The notes under the pieces were generated by a model. The model ran no database searches. It was not told the origin of the DNA and was given only the letters and a program-made list of their open reading frames with translations. Below are positions 8,460 through 15,375 of a DNA stretch of 26,685 nt, piece by piece. Position 1 is the first letter of the stretch; the number at the start of each line of letters is the position of its first letter. Source of the stretch: an uncultured Polaribacter sp. (GTDB lineage: Bacteria; Bacteroidota; Bacteroidia; Flavobacteriales; Flavobacteriaceae); assembly GCA_913050305.1 (NCBI GenBank), contig CAJXAS010000005.1, positions 1 through 26,685 of the forward strand. The letters are read 5' to 3'. Both the position numbers and the translations under genes were made by a program.

Positions 8460-8490
8460 TAAAAACTCAATAATATTGAGTTTTTTTTTG
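8460..8490 (+). terminator. Intrinsic terminator of gltX
   Basis: The hairpin ACTCAAT/ATTGAGT with a short loop (AAT), preceded by AAAA and followed by a run of nine T, begins about 25 bp after the gltX stop codon. It is a classic Rho-independent terminator in the gltX direction. Confidence 0.85.
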
Positions 8491-8545
8491 CTTTAAATGT
8501 AACATTTATATAAATCTGCGTCCTATAATTGATCCTAAAATTTAG

Positions 8546-8553
8546 TACCTTTA
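8546..8553 (+). promoter_or_regulatory. Possible -7 element for the SPFH gene
   Basis: TACCTTTA differs from the TAnnTTTG consensus only in the last base and lies 35 bp upstream of the SPFH start codon, after the gltX terminator. A transcript start between the two is expected, but no convincing -33 element is visible at the usual spacing. Confidence 0.3.
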
Positions 8554-8588
8554 CTTATACATATTATTAATTTCTAAAAAAAACAGCT

Positions 8589-9512
8589 ATGCCTACACTT
8601 CCATTGATTATTATCGTCTTACTCGGTCTTGTTCTTTTTGCTTCGTTATTTACCGTTAAACAACAAACTGCAGCAATTTTAGAGCGTTTCGGAAAATTTA
8701 ACACTATTAGGCCTTCTGGTTTACATTTTAAAATACCCGTAATAGATAAAGTTGCAGGAAGGTTAAGTTTGAAAATTCAACAATTAGATGTTATTATTGA
8801 AACAAAAACTTTAGATGATGTATTTGTAAAATTAAAGGTATCTGTGCAGTACAAAGTACTTGCCGATAAAGTATATGACGCATTTTATAAACTAGACTAT
8901 CCGCATGACCAAATAACTTCTTATGTATTTGATGTTGTAAGAGCAGAGGTGCCTAAAATGAAATTAGATGACGTTTTCGTAAAAAAAGACGACATTGCGC
9001 TGGCTGTAAAAGCAGAACTAAACGACGCTATGATTAATTATGGATTTGATATTATTAGAACCCTAGTAACAGATATTGATCCAGACCCTCAGGTAAAAAT
9101 AGCAATGAACAGAATTAATGCTTCTGAAAGAGAAAAAGTTGCTGCACAATACGAAGGAGACGCTCAGCGTATTTTAATTGTAGAGCGTGCGAAAGCAGAG
9201 GCAGAAAGCAAGCGTCTACAAGGACAGGGTATTGCTGATCAAAGACGCGAAATTGCTCGTGGTTTAGAGGAGTCTGTAGATGTATTAAACAGAGTGGGTA
9301 TTAACAGCCAAGAAGCATCTGCTTTAATTGTTGTGACTCAGCATTATGATACTTTACAGTCTATTGGTAGTGAGACAAATAGTAATTTAATTTTATTACC
9401 TAACTCGCCGCAAGCGGGTAGTACTATGTTGAATGACATGGTAGCCAGTTTTACAGCAAGCAACCAAATTGGTGAAGCAATGAAAAATAAAAATAATAAA
9501 GAAACAAAATAA
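8589..9512 (+). CDS. SPFH/Band 7 (stomatin-like) membrane protein
   Basis: A 307-residue member of the stomatin/prohibitin/flotillin/HflK-C superfamily, close in layout to QmcA/stomatin-like proteins. An N-terminal hydrophobic helix (residues 3-22) anchors it in the membrane. The Band 7 domain follows, with TAAILERFGKF near residues 28-38, a TLDDVFVKLKVSVQYKV core, and DPDPQVKIAMNRINASEREK near residues 165-184. A charged Ala/Glu/Arg coiled-coil helix (EGDAQRILIVERAKAEAESKR) then promotes oligomerisation. Such proteins form ring-like membrane microdomain scaffolds and often modulate proteases or channels; no NfeD or FtsH partner gene is adjacent here, so the partner is unknown. It has its own terminator and is probably monocistronic. 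Confidence 0.93.
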   Translation: MPTLPLIIIVLLGLVLFASLFTVKQQTAAILERFGKFNTIRPSGLHFKIPVIDKVAGRLSLKIQQLDVIIETKTLDDVFVKLKVSVQYKVLADKVYDAFYKLDYPHDQITSYVFDVVRAEVPKMKLDDVFVKKDDIALAVKAELNDAMINYGFDIIRTLVTDIDPDPQVKIAMNRINASEREKVAAQYEGDAQRILIVERAKAEAESKRLQGQGIADQRREIARGLEESVDVLNRVGINSQEASALIVVTQHYDTLQSIGSETNSNLILLPNSPQAGSTMLNDMVASFTASNQIGEAMKNKNNKETK

Positions 9513-9525
9513 AGCATTTAGTATT

Positions 9526-9567
9526 AAACAAAAAAAGCATACTACTTAGTATGCTTTTTTTGTTTTT
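9526..9567 (+). terminator. Intrinsic terminator of the SPFH gene
   Basis: AGCATACTA (9536-9544) pairs perfectly with TAGTATGCT (9547-9555). The stem is extended by an A-run on the 5' side and a T-run on the 3' side, with only a 2-nt central spacer, so the loop must open by a few pairs. It starts shortly after the stop codon at 9512. Confidence 0.85.
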
Positions 9568-9603
9568 ACACATCAGAACTTATTTTTTTAACGTCTCTAA
9601 ATA

Positions 9604-9641
9604 TAAAAAAAGCTCAATCTAAACATAGATTAAGCTTTTTA
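9604..9641 (-). terminator. Intrinsic terminator of tatA (minus strand)
   Basis: AGCTCAATCTA (9611-9621) pairs with TAGATTAAGCT (9626-9636), with one C/A mismatch and a 4-nt loop. It is flanked by A-rich sequence on the left, which gives a U-run when read on the minus strand. It lies 24 bp past the tatA stop. Together with the hairpin at 9526-9567 it separates two convergent genes. Confidence 0.8.
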
Positions 9642-9664
9642 CTTATTTTATTTAAAAGTAAATT

Positions 9665-9856
9665 TTACTTTTTTTCTTCTATTTTTTCTTCTGGATCTTC
9701 CTCTTTAGCAGCATTTTTAAACTCTTTAATTCCACCACCTAAGCCCTTCATTAATTCAGGTATCTTTTTACCTCCAAAAAAAAGCAAAGCCACTACAACA
9801 ATAACAGCTATTTGTACACCACTTACCATTCCAAAAAATATAGAGAAACTATGCAT
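9665..9856 (-). CDS. tatA: Sec-independent protein translocase subunit TatA/E
   Basis: A 63-residue TatA/TatE-type component of the twin-arginine translocon, which moves folded proteins across the inner membrane. It shows the family architecture: a short periplasmic N-terminus, one transmembrane helix (about residues 13-28), the FGGKKIPEL hinge (27-35), an amphipathic helix (KGLGGGIKEFKNAAK), and a short acidic/basic tail. No tatB or tatC lies in the window, which is common in Bacteroidetes where tatC may be elsewhere. The start used gives an unusual leading MHSFSIFFG; Met10 is an alternative, but the upstream Met better fits the nearby -7 box. It is probably monocistronic, with a dedicated terminator. 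Confidence 0.9.
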   Translation of the reverse strand: MHSFSIFFGMVSGVQIAVIVVVALLFFGGKKIPELMKGLGGGIKEFKNAAKEEDPEEKIEEKK

Positions 9857-9877
9857 CTTTTTTAATTTTATTCGTTA

Positions 9878-9885
9878 CAAATATA
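9878..9885 (-). promoter_or_regulatory. Putative -7 element for tatA
   Basis: Read on the minus strand, the sequence is TATATTTG, an exact TAnnTTTG match 21 bp upstream of the tatA start codon. No clear TTG -33 box lies at 17-23 bp spacing. The same octamer occurs upstream of dut at 18915-18922. Confidence 0.45.
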
Positions 9886-9919
9886 CAAAAAACTTTTATT
9901 TTGAACCTTGCTAATTCTT

Positions 9920-10612
9920 CTATTCATTTCTTTTTTCTATAATACCCCCTATTACCTTTTTATCCTTTACAACCTTAGGGTTTCCTTTATAAAAAATGGC
10001 ACCACCAAAACTAACTTTAGCATTTAGCGCTTCTCCAGCTGTTACTTCTGCCCTTGCGCCTGTTCCTGCTTTAATAGTAGAGTTCCCTATAGAGGTTAAA
10101 TTAAAACCATGATAAATTCCATATAAATCTACATCTACTTCTTGATTTTTAGCCGTTCCAGAAACTTTAATAATACCGCCTGAGGAGGCTCTAATTGTTA
10201 AATGTTTAGTTATAGTTGTAATATTAATAAATGCCCTTTCTTGTGCGTTTAACTCAACGTTATCTTGATTAAAATCTTTCGCAGTAATTGTTGTCCCTTG
10301 ATTCGCATCAATAATATTAATGTTTTTACTATAATAAAGTTTAATTTTAACCTCTCCTTCTGCAATATTTTCTTTAGGTTTTAAAGAAAAAGGTAATGAT
10401 AGTTTTAATGTATTATTTACATTTTTAATTTTAACTTTTTCTGATTTATCTCCACTAATTTCTATCCTCTGTTCTGTAGATTTAATTAACTCTACTTCAA
10501 TACCGTTATAAACTTTAATGATATTAAAATCACCTAAACTTTTGGTTACGGTAGTTTGTGCGGTTGTTGTTAAACTAATAAATAAGGCACAAATAAAAAT
10601 AATTTTATTCAT
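9920..10612 (-). CDS. Secreted/periplasmic head-GIN-domain protein (DUF2807)
   Basis: A 230-residue exported protein with a Sec signal peptide (MNKIIFICALFISLTTTAQT, cleavage probably near residue 18). The mature part is a predicted right-handed beta-helix-like repeat of short strands with Gly/Asn turns. It matches the DUF2807 'head GIN' family that is abundant in Bacteroidetes, including the opening pattern FNIIKVYNGIEVELIKS and repeated ITAKDF/ASSGGIIKVSG-type rungs. The molecular function of the family is unknown; it is presumed to act in the periplasm or outer envelope. No lipobox Cys follows the signal peptide, so it is not a lipoprotein. It lies 34 bp downstream of rnr on the same strand and may be co-transcribed with it. 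Confidence 0.82.
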   Translation of the reverse strand: MNKIIFICALFISLTTTAQTTVTKSLGDFNIIKVYNGIEVELIKSTEQRIEISGDKSEKVKIKNVNNTLKLSLPFSLKPKENIAEGEVKIKLYYSKNINIIDANQGTTITAKDFNQDNVELNAQERAFINITTITKHLTIRASSGGIIKVSGTAKNQEVDVDLYGIYHGFNLTSIGNSTIKAGTGARAEVTAGEALNAKVSFGGAIFYKGNPKVVKDKKVIGGIIEKRNE

Positions 10613-10646
10613 TTTTAAGTTTTTTGTGTGATAAATTTAATAAAAA

Positions 10647-12866
10647 TTAATCTTCTATAAGGTTAAAATCTAAATGTTTACGCTCTAAATCTGCTTTTTT
10701 TACTTGAATCTTAACCTCATCACCTAATTGATACATTTTTTTTGATGATTGTCCAATAATAGCGTGTTGTTTGTCATCAAAAACATAAAAATCGCTTTTT
10801 ATATCTCTAATCCTTACCATACCTTCACATTTATTAGAAGAAATTTCTACATAAATTCCCCACTCTGTAGTTCCGGTTATTACCCCATCAAAAACTTCGT
10901 CTTTATGATCTTGCATATACTTTACTTGCATATATTTAATGGAAGACCTTTCTGCTTTAGAGGCTAATTCTTCTCTATTTGAGGAGTGTTTACATTTTTC
11001 TTCAAATTTATCTGCTTTTGGCGTGTCTCCACCATCTAAATAATGCTGTAATAATCTATGTGTCATTACATCTGGATAACGTCTAATAGGTGATGTAAAA
11101 TGACTGTAATAATCAAAAGCTAAGCCATAATGACCAATATTCTGAGTTGTATACACCGCTTTTGACATTGTTCTTATGGTTAAGGTTTCAATCATGTTAG
11201 ATTCTGCCTTACCATGCACATCACTTAAAAGTTGATTTAAAGATTCTGAGGTAGTTTCTTTAGTATCTGTATTTATTTTATAACCAAATTTACGAACCAT
11301 ATTTTGTAAAGAAGCTAGTTTTTCGTCATTTGGTTCATCATGTACTCTGTAAATAAAAGTTCTGTTTGTTGCTTTTCCTTTAGAAAAACCAATATATTCT
11401 GCAACCTTTCTATTTGCTAATAACATAAATTCTTCAATTAATTTATTAGCATCTTTAGATTCTTTAAAGAAAACACCTACTGGATTTGCTTCTTCGTCTA
11501 AATTAAATTTAACCTCTACCCTATCAAAAGAAATTGCACCTTGTTTCATTCTTTTTTTACGAAGAATTTTTGCTAATTCATCTAACTTTAAGGTAGCTTC
11601 TACAACTTCTTTAGTTACTTCATATGCCTTATCTGTAATAGAAATAGCTTCAGGCATTTTATAAGGTTCTATTGTATCGGATTTTACACAGTTTTCAATA
11701 ATAGATTGTGCTTCTTCGTAAGCAAAACGTTGATCTGAATATGTTACCGTTCTACCAAACCATTCTTTAATAATTTCTGCTTTTTTATTAATTTCAAAAA
11801 CTGCAGAAAAAGTTAATTTTTCTTCATGTGGTCTTAAAGAACAAACACCATTACTTAACATCTCTGGTAACATTGGTACTACTCTATCTACTAAATAAAC
11901 AGACGTTGCTCTTTTATATGCTTCATCGTCTAAAATAGTTTTAGGTTCTAGATAATGTGAAACATCTGCAATATGAATACCTACTTCATAATTACCATTT
12001 TCTAATTTTGTAAACGACAATGCATCATCAAAGTCTTTTGCATCTTTAGGATCTATCGTAAAAGTTAAATCTTTACGCATGTCTCTACGTTTAGAAATTT
12101 CTTCTTTAGTAATATCTATAGATAAATTTTCTGCTTCTTTTTCTACTTCTAATTCAAACTCATAAGGCAAATCATATTCTAATAAAATAGAATGCATTTC
12201 TGTATTATGATCTCCTGGTTTTCCTAGAACTGTTGTAATTTTTCCAAATGGGTTTTTAGAGTTTTTCGGCCAATCTATAATTTTAGCTTGTACTTTATCA
12301 CCATGCTCTGCACCATTCATTTTATTTTCTGAAATAAAAATATCTGCGTACATTTTATTATTATCCGGTACTACAAAACCAAAATTTTTATTTTTTTGTA
12401 AAACACCAACAAACTCAGTTTTTGCACGTTCTAAAATTTCCACAACATCTGCTTCCATTTTCTTACCACTTCTAATTTTATAAACGTATGCTTTTACAGT
12501 ATCTTGATGTAAACCTTTTCCTAAATTATTATTAGGTATAAAGATATCATCTTCATAATCATCTGATATAAAATAACCATTCCCGTTAGAAGTAATATCT
12601 AAAGTACCTATAGAGTATTTTCTATCTGCATTAATTTTAAATTTACCTCTTTCTACTTCTAAAACTTTTTTGGTAGCAGTTAATTCAGCCAACTTCTGAA
12701 TTATTTGATTTTTACCATCAGAATCAGAAATTTTTAATTTTGCCGCAACCTGTTTATAATTATAAGATTTTGAGCTGTCTTCATTTAATATTCTAAATAT
12801 ATTTTTAGTAATATCTTTTACAACGTTACCTTTCTTCTTATATATTTTTTTCTTTTTTTTTGTCAT
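10647..12866 (-). CDS. rnr: Ribonuclease R
   Basis: A 739-residue 3'-5' exoribonuclease of the RNase II/R family that degrades structured RNA. A basic N-terminus (MTKKKKKIYKKK) leads to a helix-turn-helix-like RNase R winged domain. Tandem cold-shock/OB domains follow (about residues 80-230). The RNB catalytic domain has the metal-binding TIDPKDAKDFDDALS motif around residues 270-285. Near the C-terminus an S1 domain is visible (VFDGVITGTTEWGIYVEIS). The HFTSPIRRYPDVMTHRLL signature of the family is intact. The domain order and length fit RNase R better than RNase II. It is first in a likely two-gene unit with the DUF2807 gene, divergent from the lipid-kinase gene, with a 142-bp AT-rich gap holding near-repeats. 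Confidence 0.97.
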   Translation of the reverse strand: MTKKKKKIYKKKGNVVKDITKNIFRILNEDSSKSYNYKQVAAKLKISDSDGKNQIIQKLAELTATKKVLEVERGKFKINADRKYSIGTLDITSNGNGYFISDDYEDDIFIPNNNLGKGLHQDTVKAYVYKIRSGKKMEADVVEILERAKTEFVGVLQKNKNFGFVVPDNNKMYADIFISENKMNGAEHGDKVQAKIIDWPKNSKNPFGKITTVLGKPGDHNTEMHSILLEYDLPYEFELEVEKEAENLSIDITKEEISKRRDMRKDLTFTIDPKDAKDFDDALSFTKLENGNYEVGIHIADVSHYLEPKTILDDEAYKRATSVYLVDRVVPMLPEMLSNGVCSLRPHEEKLTFSAVFEINKKAEIIKEWFGRTVTYSDQRFAYEEAQSIIENCVKSDTIEPYKMPEAISITDKAYEVTKEVVEATLKLDELAKILRKKRMKQGAISFDRVEVKFNLDEEANPVGVFFKESKDANKLIEEFMLLANRKVAEYIGFSKGKATNRTFIYRVHDEPNDEKLASLQNMVRKFGYKINTDTKETTSESLNQLLSDVHGKAESNMIETLTIRTMSKAVYTTQNIGHYGLAFDYYSHFTSPIRRYPDVMTHRLLQHYLDGGDTPKADKFEEKCKHSSNREELASKAERSSIKYMQVKYMQDHKDEVFDGVITGTTEWGIYVEISSNKCEGMVRIRDIKSDFYVFDDKQHAIIGQSSKKMYQLGDEVKIQVKKADLERKHLDFNLIED

Positions 12867-12936
12867 TTGTACTTTATTATTTATTTGTTAATTTAAAGTT
12901 TTTATTAAACTAACCTATTTTGCAAATTACAACTAT

Positions 12937-12982
12937 TCAATAGATTTTGTATTAAAATACTGTTATCAATCTATTTTGTAAT
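12937..12982. repeat. Imperfect direct repeat in the rnr / lipid-kinase divergent gap
   Basis: TCAATAGATTTTGTATT (12937-12953) and TCAATCTATTTTGTAAT (12966-12982) agree at 14 of 17 positions, with starts 29 bp apart. A related CTATTTTGCAAATT lies at about 12915-12928. The gap contains the start sites of two divergent genes, so these could be binding sites or coincidental AT-rich similarity. Confidence 0.35.
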
Positions 12983-13008
12983 TTGGCATATTATTAATCT
13001 TACTTTTT

Positions 13009-13935
13009 ATGTCTTATATTGATACTACCAATACTAATTCTTGGTTTATAATTGCAAACCCTACTTCTGGAAATCGGAATTTTTCTAAACTATGGAAAGA
13101 AATTCAACAATTACTAAAAAACAAGAATTTAGACTATTCTTTTGCTTTTACTCAGTTTTCTAAACATGAAATAACATTGGTACAAAACGCTATTAAAATT
13201 GGTTTTAGAAACATTATTTCTGTTGGTGGAGATGGAACACTACATCATGTAGTTAACGGAATAATGACGCAAAGGTATGTAAAAACTTCTGATATAACTA
13301 TTAGTGTAATTCCTTTAGGAACTGGTAACGATTGGATTAAAACATATAATATACCAACTAATATTAAAGAGGTTATAGAAATTATTTATAAAAAGAATAT
13401 AATTGCACAAGATATTGGTGTTTTAAAATCATTAAACACTGTTACTTACTTTAATAATGTGGCTGGTATAGGTTATGATGGTTATGTTGTAAGTAAATTA
13501 GAATCTTTAAAAAAATTTGGAAGTATTTCTTATTTAATAGCAGGATTTTATGGAATGTTATTTTATAAAAAATCTAACTTTAAGATTAAAATTAATAATA
13601 AAGTTATAGAAACAAATTGTTTAATGGCTGTTTTTGGAATTTGTAAATATTCTGGCGGTGGTATGCAGTTTACTGAAAAAATAAATACATCTAGTGGTTT
13701 ATTAAATGTTACAATTGTTAAAAATTTTACCTTATTAGATCTTATTATAAATCTTCCGAAACTATATTCTGGTGAAATTGTAAACCATAAAAAGGTAGTT
13801 ACTTATAAGACAAAAGAGATTGAAGTCAGTCTAAAAAAAACAAAACCTTTTATACAGGCAGACGGAGAATTAATTGGAGTTGGAAATGTAAGTGTAACAA
13901 TTATAGAAAAAGCAATACAATTTGTAATATGTTAG
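13009..13935 (+). CDS. Diacylglycerol/lipid kinase family protein (YegS/BmrU-like)
   Basis: A 308-residue member of the DAGK catalytic-domain superfamily, which phosphorylates a lipid hydroxyl using ATP. The nucleotide-binding signature GGDGT is at residues 73-77 (SVGGDGTLHHVVNGI), preceded by the family's FIIANPTSGN segment (residues 14-23) and followed by PLGTGNDWIKT, the expected second signature. The C-terminal beta-sandwich contains the GGGMQFTEKINTSSGLLNV segment and ends with the characteristic QADGELIG. The true substrate (diacylglycerol, sphingoid base or other) is not readable. It has no signal peptide and is probably peripheral to the inner membrane. It is transcribed toward the candidate origin and has no close plus-strand neighbour upstream. 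Confidence 0.92.
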   Translation: MSYIDTTNTNSWFIIANPTSGNRNFSKLWKEIQQLLKNKNLDYSFAFTQFSKHEITLVQNAIKIGFRNIISVGGDGTLHHVVNGIMTQRYVKTSDITISVIPLGTGNDWIKTYNIPTNIKEVIEIIYKKNIIAQDIGVLKSLNTVTYFNNVAGIGYDGYVVSKLESLKKFGSISYLIAGFYGMLFYKKSNFKIKINNKVIETNCLMAVFGICKYSGGGMQFTEKINTSSGLLNVTIVKNFTLLDLIINLPKLYSGEIVNHKKVVTYKTKEIEVSLKKTKPFIQADGELIGVGNVSVTIIEKAIQFVIC

Positions 13936-14191
13936 TTTTTAATAAAAGTTTTTTTTACACTTATGAACATTCTATATAATACTATTTATTTCTTTTATTA
14001 AATTTTAAAAAACAATGGTGTTTATAATAGTGTGTGAATAGCTACTATAATTTTTTTGTTTTTTATTTTAATATATGAGTTATTAAAAAAGATCTACATT
14101 TTATTAAGTATTTAAAACCTTATAAATCAATATTAAAATGCAGTTGTTAACAATAGTTATAAATAGCTATGAACTTATTTTTATCAATAAC

Positions 14192-14243
14192 TAAAAGTTT
14201 ATAATTGTAAATAAAGCATTAAATTAATGTTTATAAACTTTTA
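14192..14243. repeat. 13-bp perfect inverted repeat inside the AT-rich region
   Basis: TAAAAGTTTATAA at 14192-14204 is the exact reverse complement of TTATAAACTTTTA at 14231-14243, with a 26-bp spacer. Each arm is adjacent to a TTATCA motif (14181-14186 and 14241-14246). No U-tract follows, so it does not look like a terminator. Confidence 0.7.
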
Positions 14244-14381
14244 TCAAATACTCATAAAAAAAGTTGTGTATATGATAAGGCTCGTTGTATTGTAATAAAA
14301 ATTAAAATATCCAAATAAACTTATTCCTTTTTCATTACAACTTCTTAACATTCTCTTAAAATGCTAAAAAGTTAATAATTA

Positions 14382-14423
14382 AACAGTTATTAAAAAAAAA
14401 TTTTTTTGATTTTTATAACTGTT
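14382..14423. repeat. 9-bp inverted repeat around an A/T run
   Basis: AACAGTTAT (14382-14390) and ATAACTGTT (14415-14423) are perfect reverse complements bracketing an uninterrupted A-then-T tract plus ATTTTT. The right arm overlaps the TTATCAACA nonamer on the minus strand (14420-14428) and the proposed -33 TTG of rpiB. This could be an unwinding element or an operator. Confidence 0.5.
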
Positions 14424-14449
14424 GATAACCGTTAGTTTCTGTATTTTTG
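14422..14449 (+). promoter_or_regulatory. Putative promoter of rpiB
   Basis: TTG at 14422-14424 is followed after 17 bp by TATTTTTG at 14442-14449, fitting the flavobacterial pattern TTG-N17-23-TAnnTTTG. The -7 box ends 30 bp before the rpiB start codon. This is one of the two window promoters where both elements are present at accepted spacing. Confidence 0.55.
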
Positions 14450-14479
14450 TGTATTCAACTCAACTAAAATCAACTTATT

Positions 14480-14908
14480 ATGACAATTGCAATTGGTAAT
14501 GATCACGCAGGAACAGAATACAAGTTTGAAATCATAAAACATTTAGAAACTAAAGGACATCTAGTTTTAAATTTCGGAACAGATACAAATAATTCTATGG
14601 ATTATCCAGACGCTATTCATCCAACAGCAAATGCCGTAGAAAACGGTAAAGCCGTTTTAGGTATTATTTTATGTGGAAGTGGGAATGGTGCACAAATGAC
14701 CGCAAATAAACATCAAGGCATAAGGGCTGCACTTTGTTGGAATAATGAATTAGTTGCGCTTACAAGACAACATAACAATGCAAATATTCTTACAATTCCT
14801 GCACGTTTTGTTTCTTTACAACAAGCTATTGGTTTTGTAGATGTTTTTCTTAATACAGAGTTTGAAGGAGGAAGACACGGAACTAGAGTTGATAAAATTT
14901 CTTGTTAA
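14480..14908 (+). CDS. rpiB: Ribose-5-phosphate isomerase B
   Basis: A 142-residue RpiB/LacAB family sugar-phosphate isomerase interconverting ribose-5-phosphate and ribulose-5-phosphate in the pentose phosphate pathway. Visible active-site features are D8-H9 in IGNDHAG, the DYPD segment (41-44), the catalytic-base Cys65 in GIILCGSGNG, H98-N99 in TRQHNNANIL, and the phosphate-binding arginines R109, R132 and R136 in the conserved FEGGRHxxRV tail. Its length is typical. It is the first gene to the right of the AT-rich candidate origin, has a recognisable promoter, and is followed after 6 bp by an acetyltransferase gene, so the two are probably co-transcribed. An allose-6-phosphate or galactose-6-phosphate isomerase role is less likely given the lone-gene context. 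Confidence 0.95.
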   Translation: MTIAIGNDHAGTEYKFEIIKHLETKGHLVLNFGTDTNNSMDYPDAIHPTANAVENGKAVLGIILCGSGNGAQMTANKHQGIRAALCWNNELVALTRQHNNANILTIPARFVSLQQAIGFVDVFLNTEFEGGRHGTRVDKISC

Positions 14909-14914
14909 TATAGT

Positions 14915-15355
14915 ATGAATTTTACAGCAAAATATTTTACAGAATTAAACACTACAGAACTGTATGAAATATTACAGTTAAGATCTGAGGTCTTTGTAGT
15001 AGAGCAAGATTGTGTGTATCAAGACATCGATTTTAAAGACCAAAAATCATTACATATTATTGGATATAAAAACAATAAAATTGTAGCATACACACGTATT
15101 TTTAAACCAGGTGATTATTTTGATAACGCTAGTATTGGAAGAGTATTAGTAGTAGCTTCTGAAAGAAAATATGGGTTTGGACATGAATTAATGAAAGCTT
15201 CGATAACAGCAATAAAAAAGCACTTTAAAGTTACAAAAATCACTGTATCTGCTCAAAAATATTTAAAAAAATTCTATGAAACACATCGATTTACTCAAAT
15301 AGGTGAAGAGTATTTAGAAGACGGAATTCCACACATTAGAATGGATAGTTTATAA
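14915..15355 (+). CDS. GNAT family N-acetyltransferase, ElaA-like
   Basis: A 146-residue acetyltransferase of the GCN5-related superfamily. The N-terminal RSEVFVVEQDCVYQDID stretch is diagnostic of the ElaA subgroup. The acetyl-CoA pyrophosphate-binding loop reads IGRVLVVASERKYGFGHELM, with R-x-x-G-x-G. The C-terminal FYETHRFTQIGEEYLEDGIPHIRM matches the ElaA end, where a conserved His precedes the terminus. The natural substrate is unknown. It begins 6 bp after rpiB and probably shares its transcript. Its stop codon is only 8 bp from that of the convergent rluE-like gene, with a hairpin spanning both stops. Confidence 0.9.
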   Translation: MNFTAKYFTELNTTELYEILQLRSEVFVVEQDCVYQDIDFKDQKSLHIIGYKNNKIVAYTRIFKPGDYFDNASIGRVLVVASERKYGFGHELMKASITAIKKHFKVTKITVSAQKYLKKFYETHRFTQIGEEYLEDGIPHIRMDSL

Positions 15356-15375
15356 CTTTAATACTATATTAAAGT
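15355..15375. terminator. AT-rich hairpin spanning two convergent stop codons
   Basis: ACTTTAATA (15355-15363) pairs perfectly with TATTAAAGT (15367-15375), leaving a 3-nt loop that is exactly the stop codon of the minus-strand rluE-like gene. No long T-run follows on either side, so any termination activity would be weak; it may instead protect mRNA 3' ends. Confidence 0.4.

Larger units (their letters stand above)
13936..14479. other. Gene-free, very AT-rich region: candidate replication origin (oriC)
   Basis: This 544-bp gap carries no open frame worth calling and no visible tRNA. GC content over 13981-14400 is about 17% by hand count (72 of 420). It contains a 13-bp perfect inverted repeat and three TTATCA-type motifs: TTATCAATAAC (14181-14191), TTATCAAATAC (14241-14251) and, on the minus strand, TTATCATATAC (14268-14278). 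There is also TTATCAACA on the minus strand (14420-14428), a near match to the DnaA box TTATNCACA, the weak box TTATGAACA (13961-13969), the palindrome TTGTTAACAA (14144-14153), and an A/T run (14391-14407) that could unwind easily. Gene orientation changes from mainly minus to mainly plus across it. Identity as oriC is inferred; an oversized promoter region is the alternative. Confidence 0.45.

Noticed and set aside
14192..14243. Inverted repeat as transposon or integron ends
   Set aside because: No transposase, flanking target duplication or recombinase is present, and the spacer is only 26 bp.
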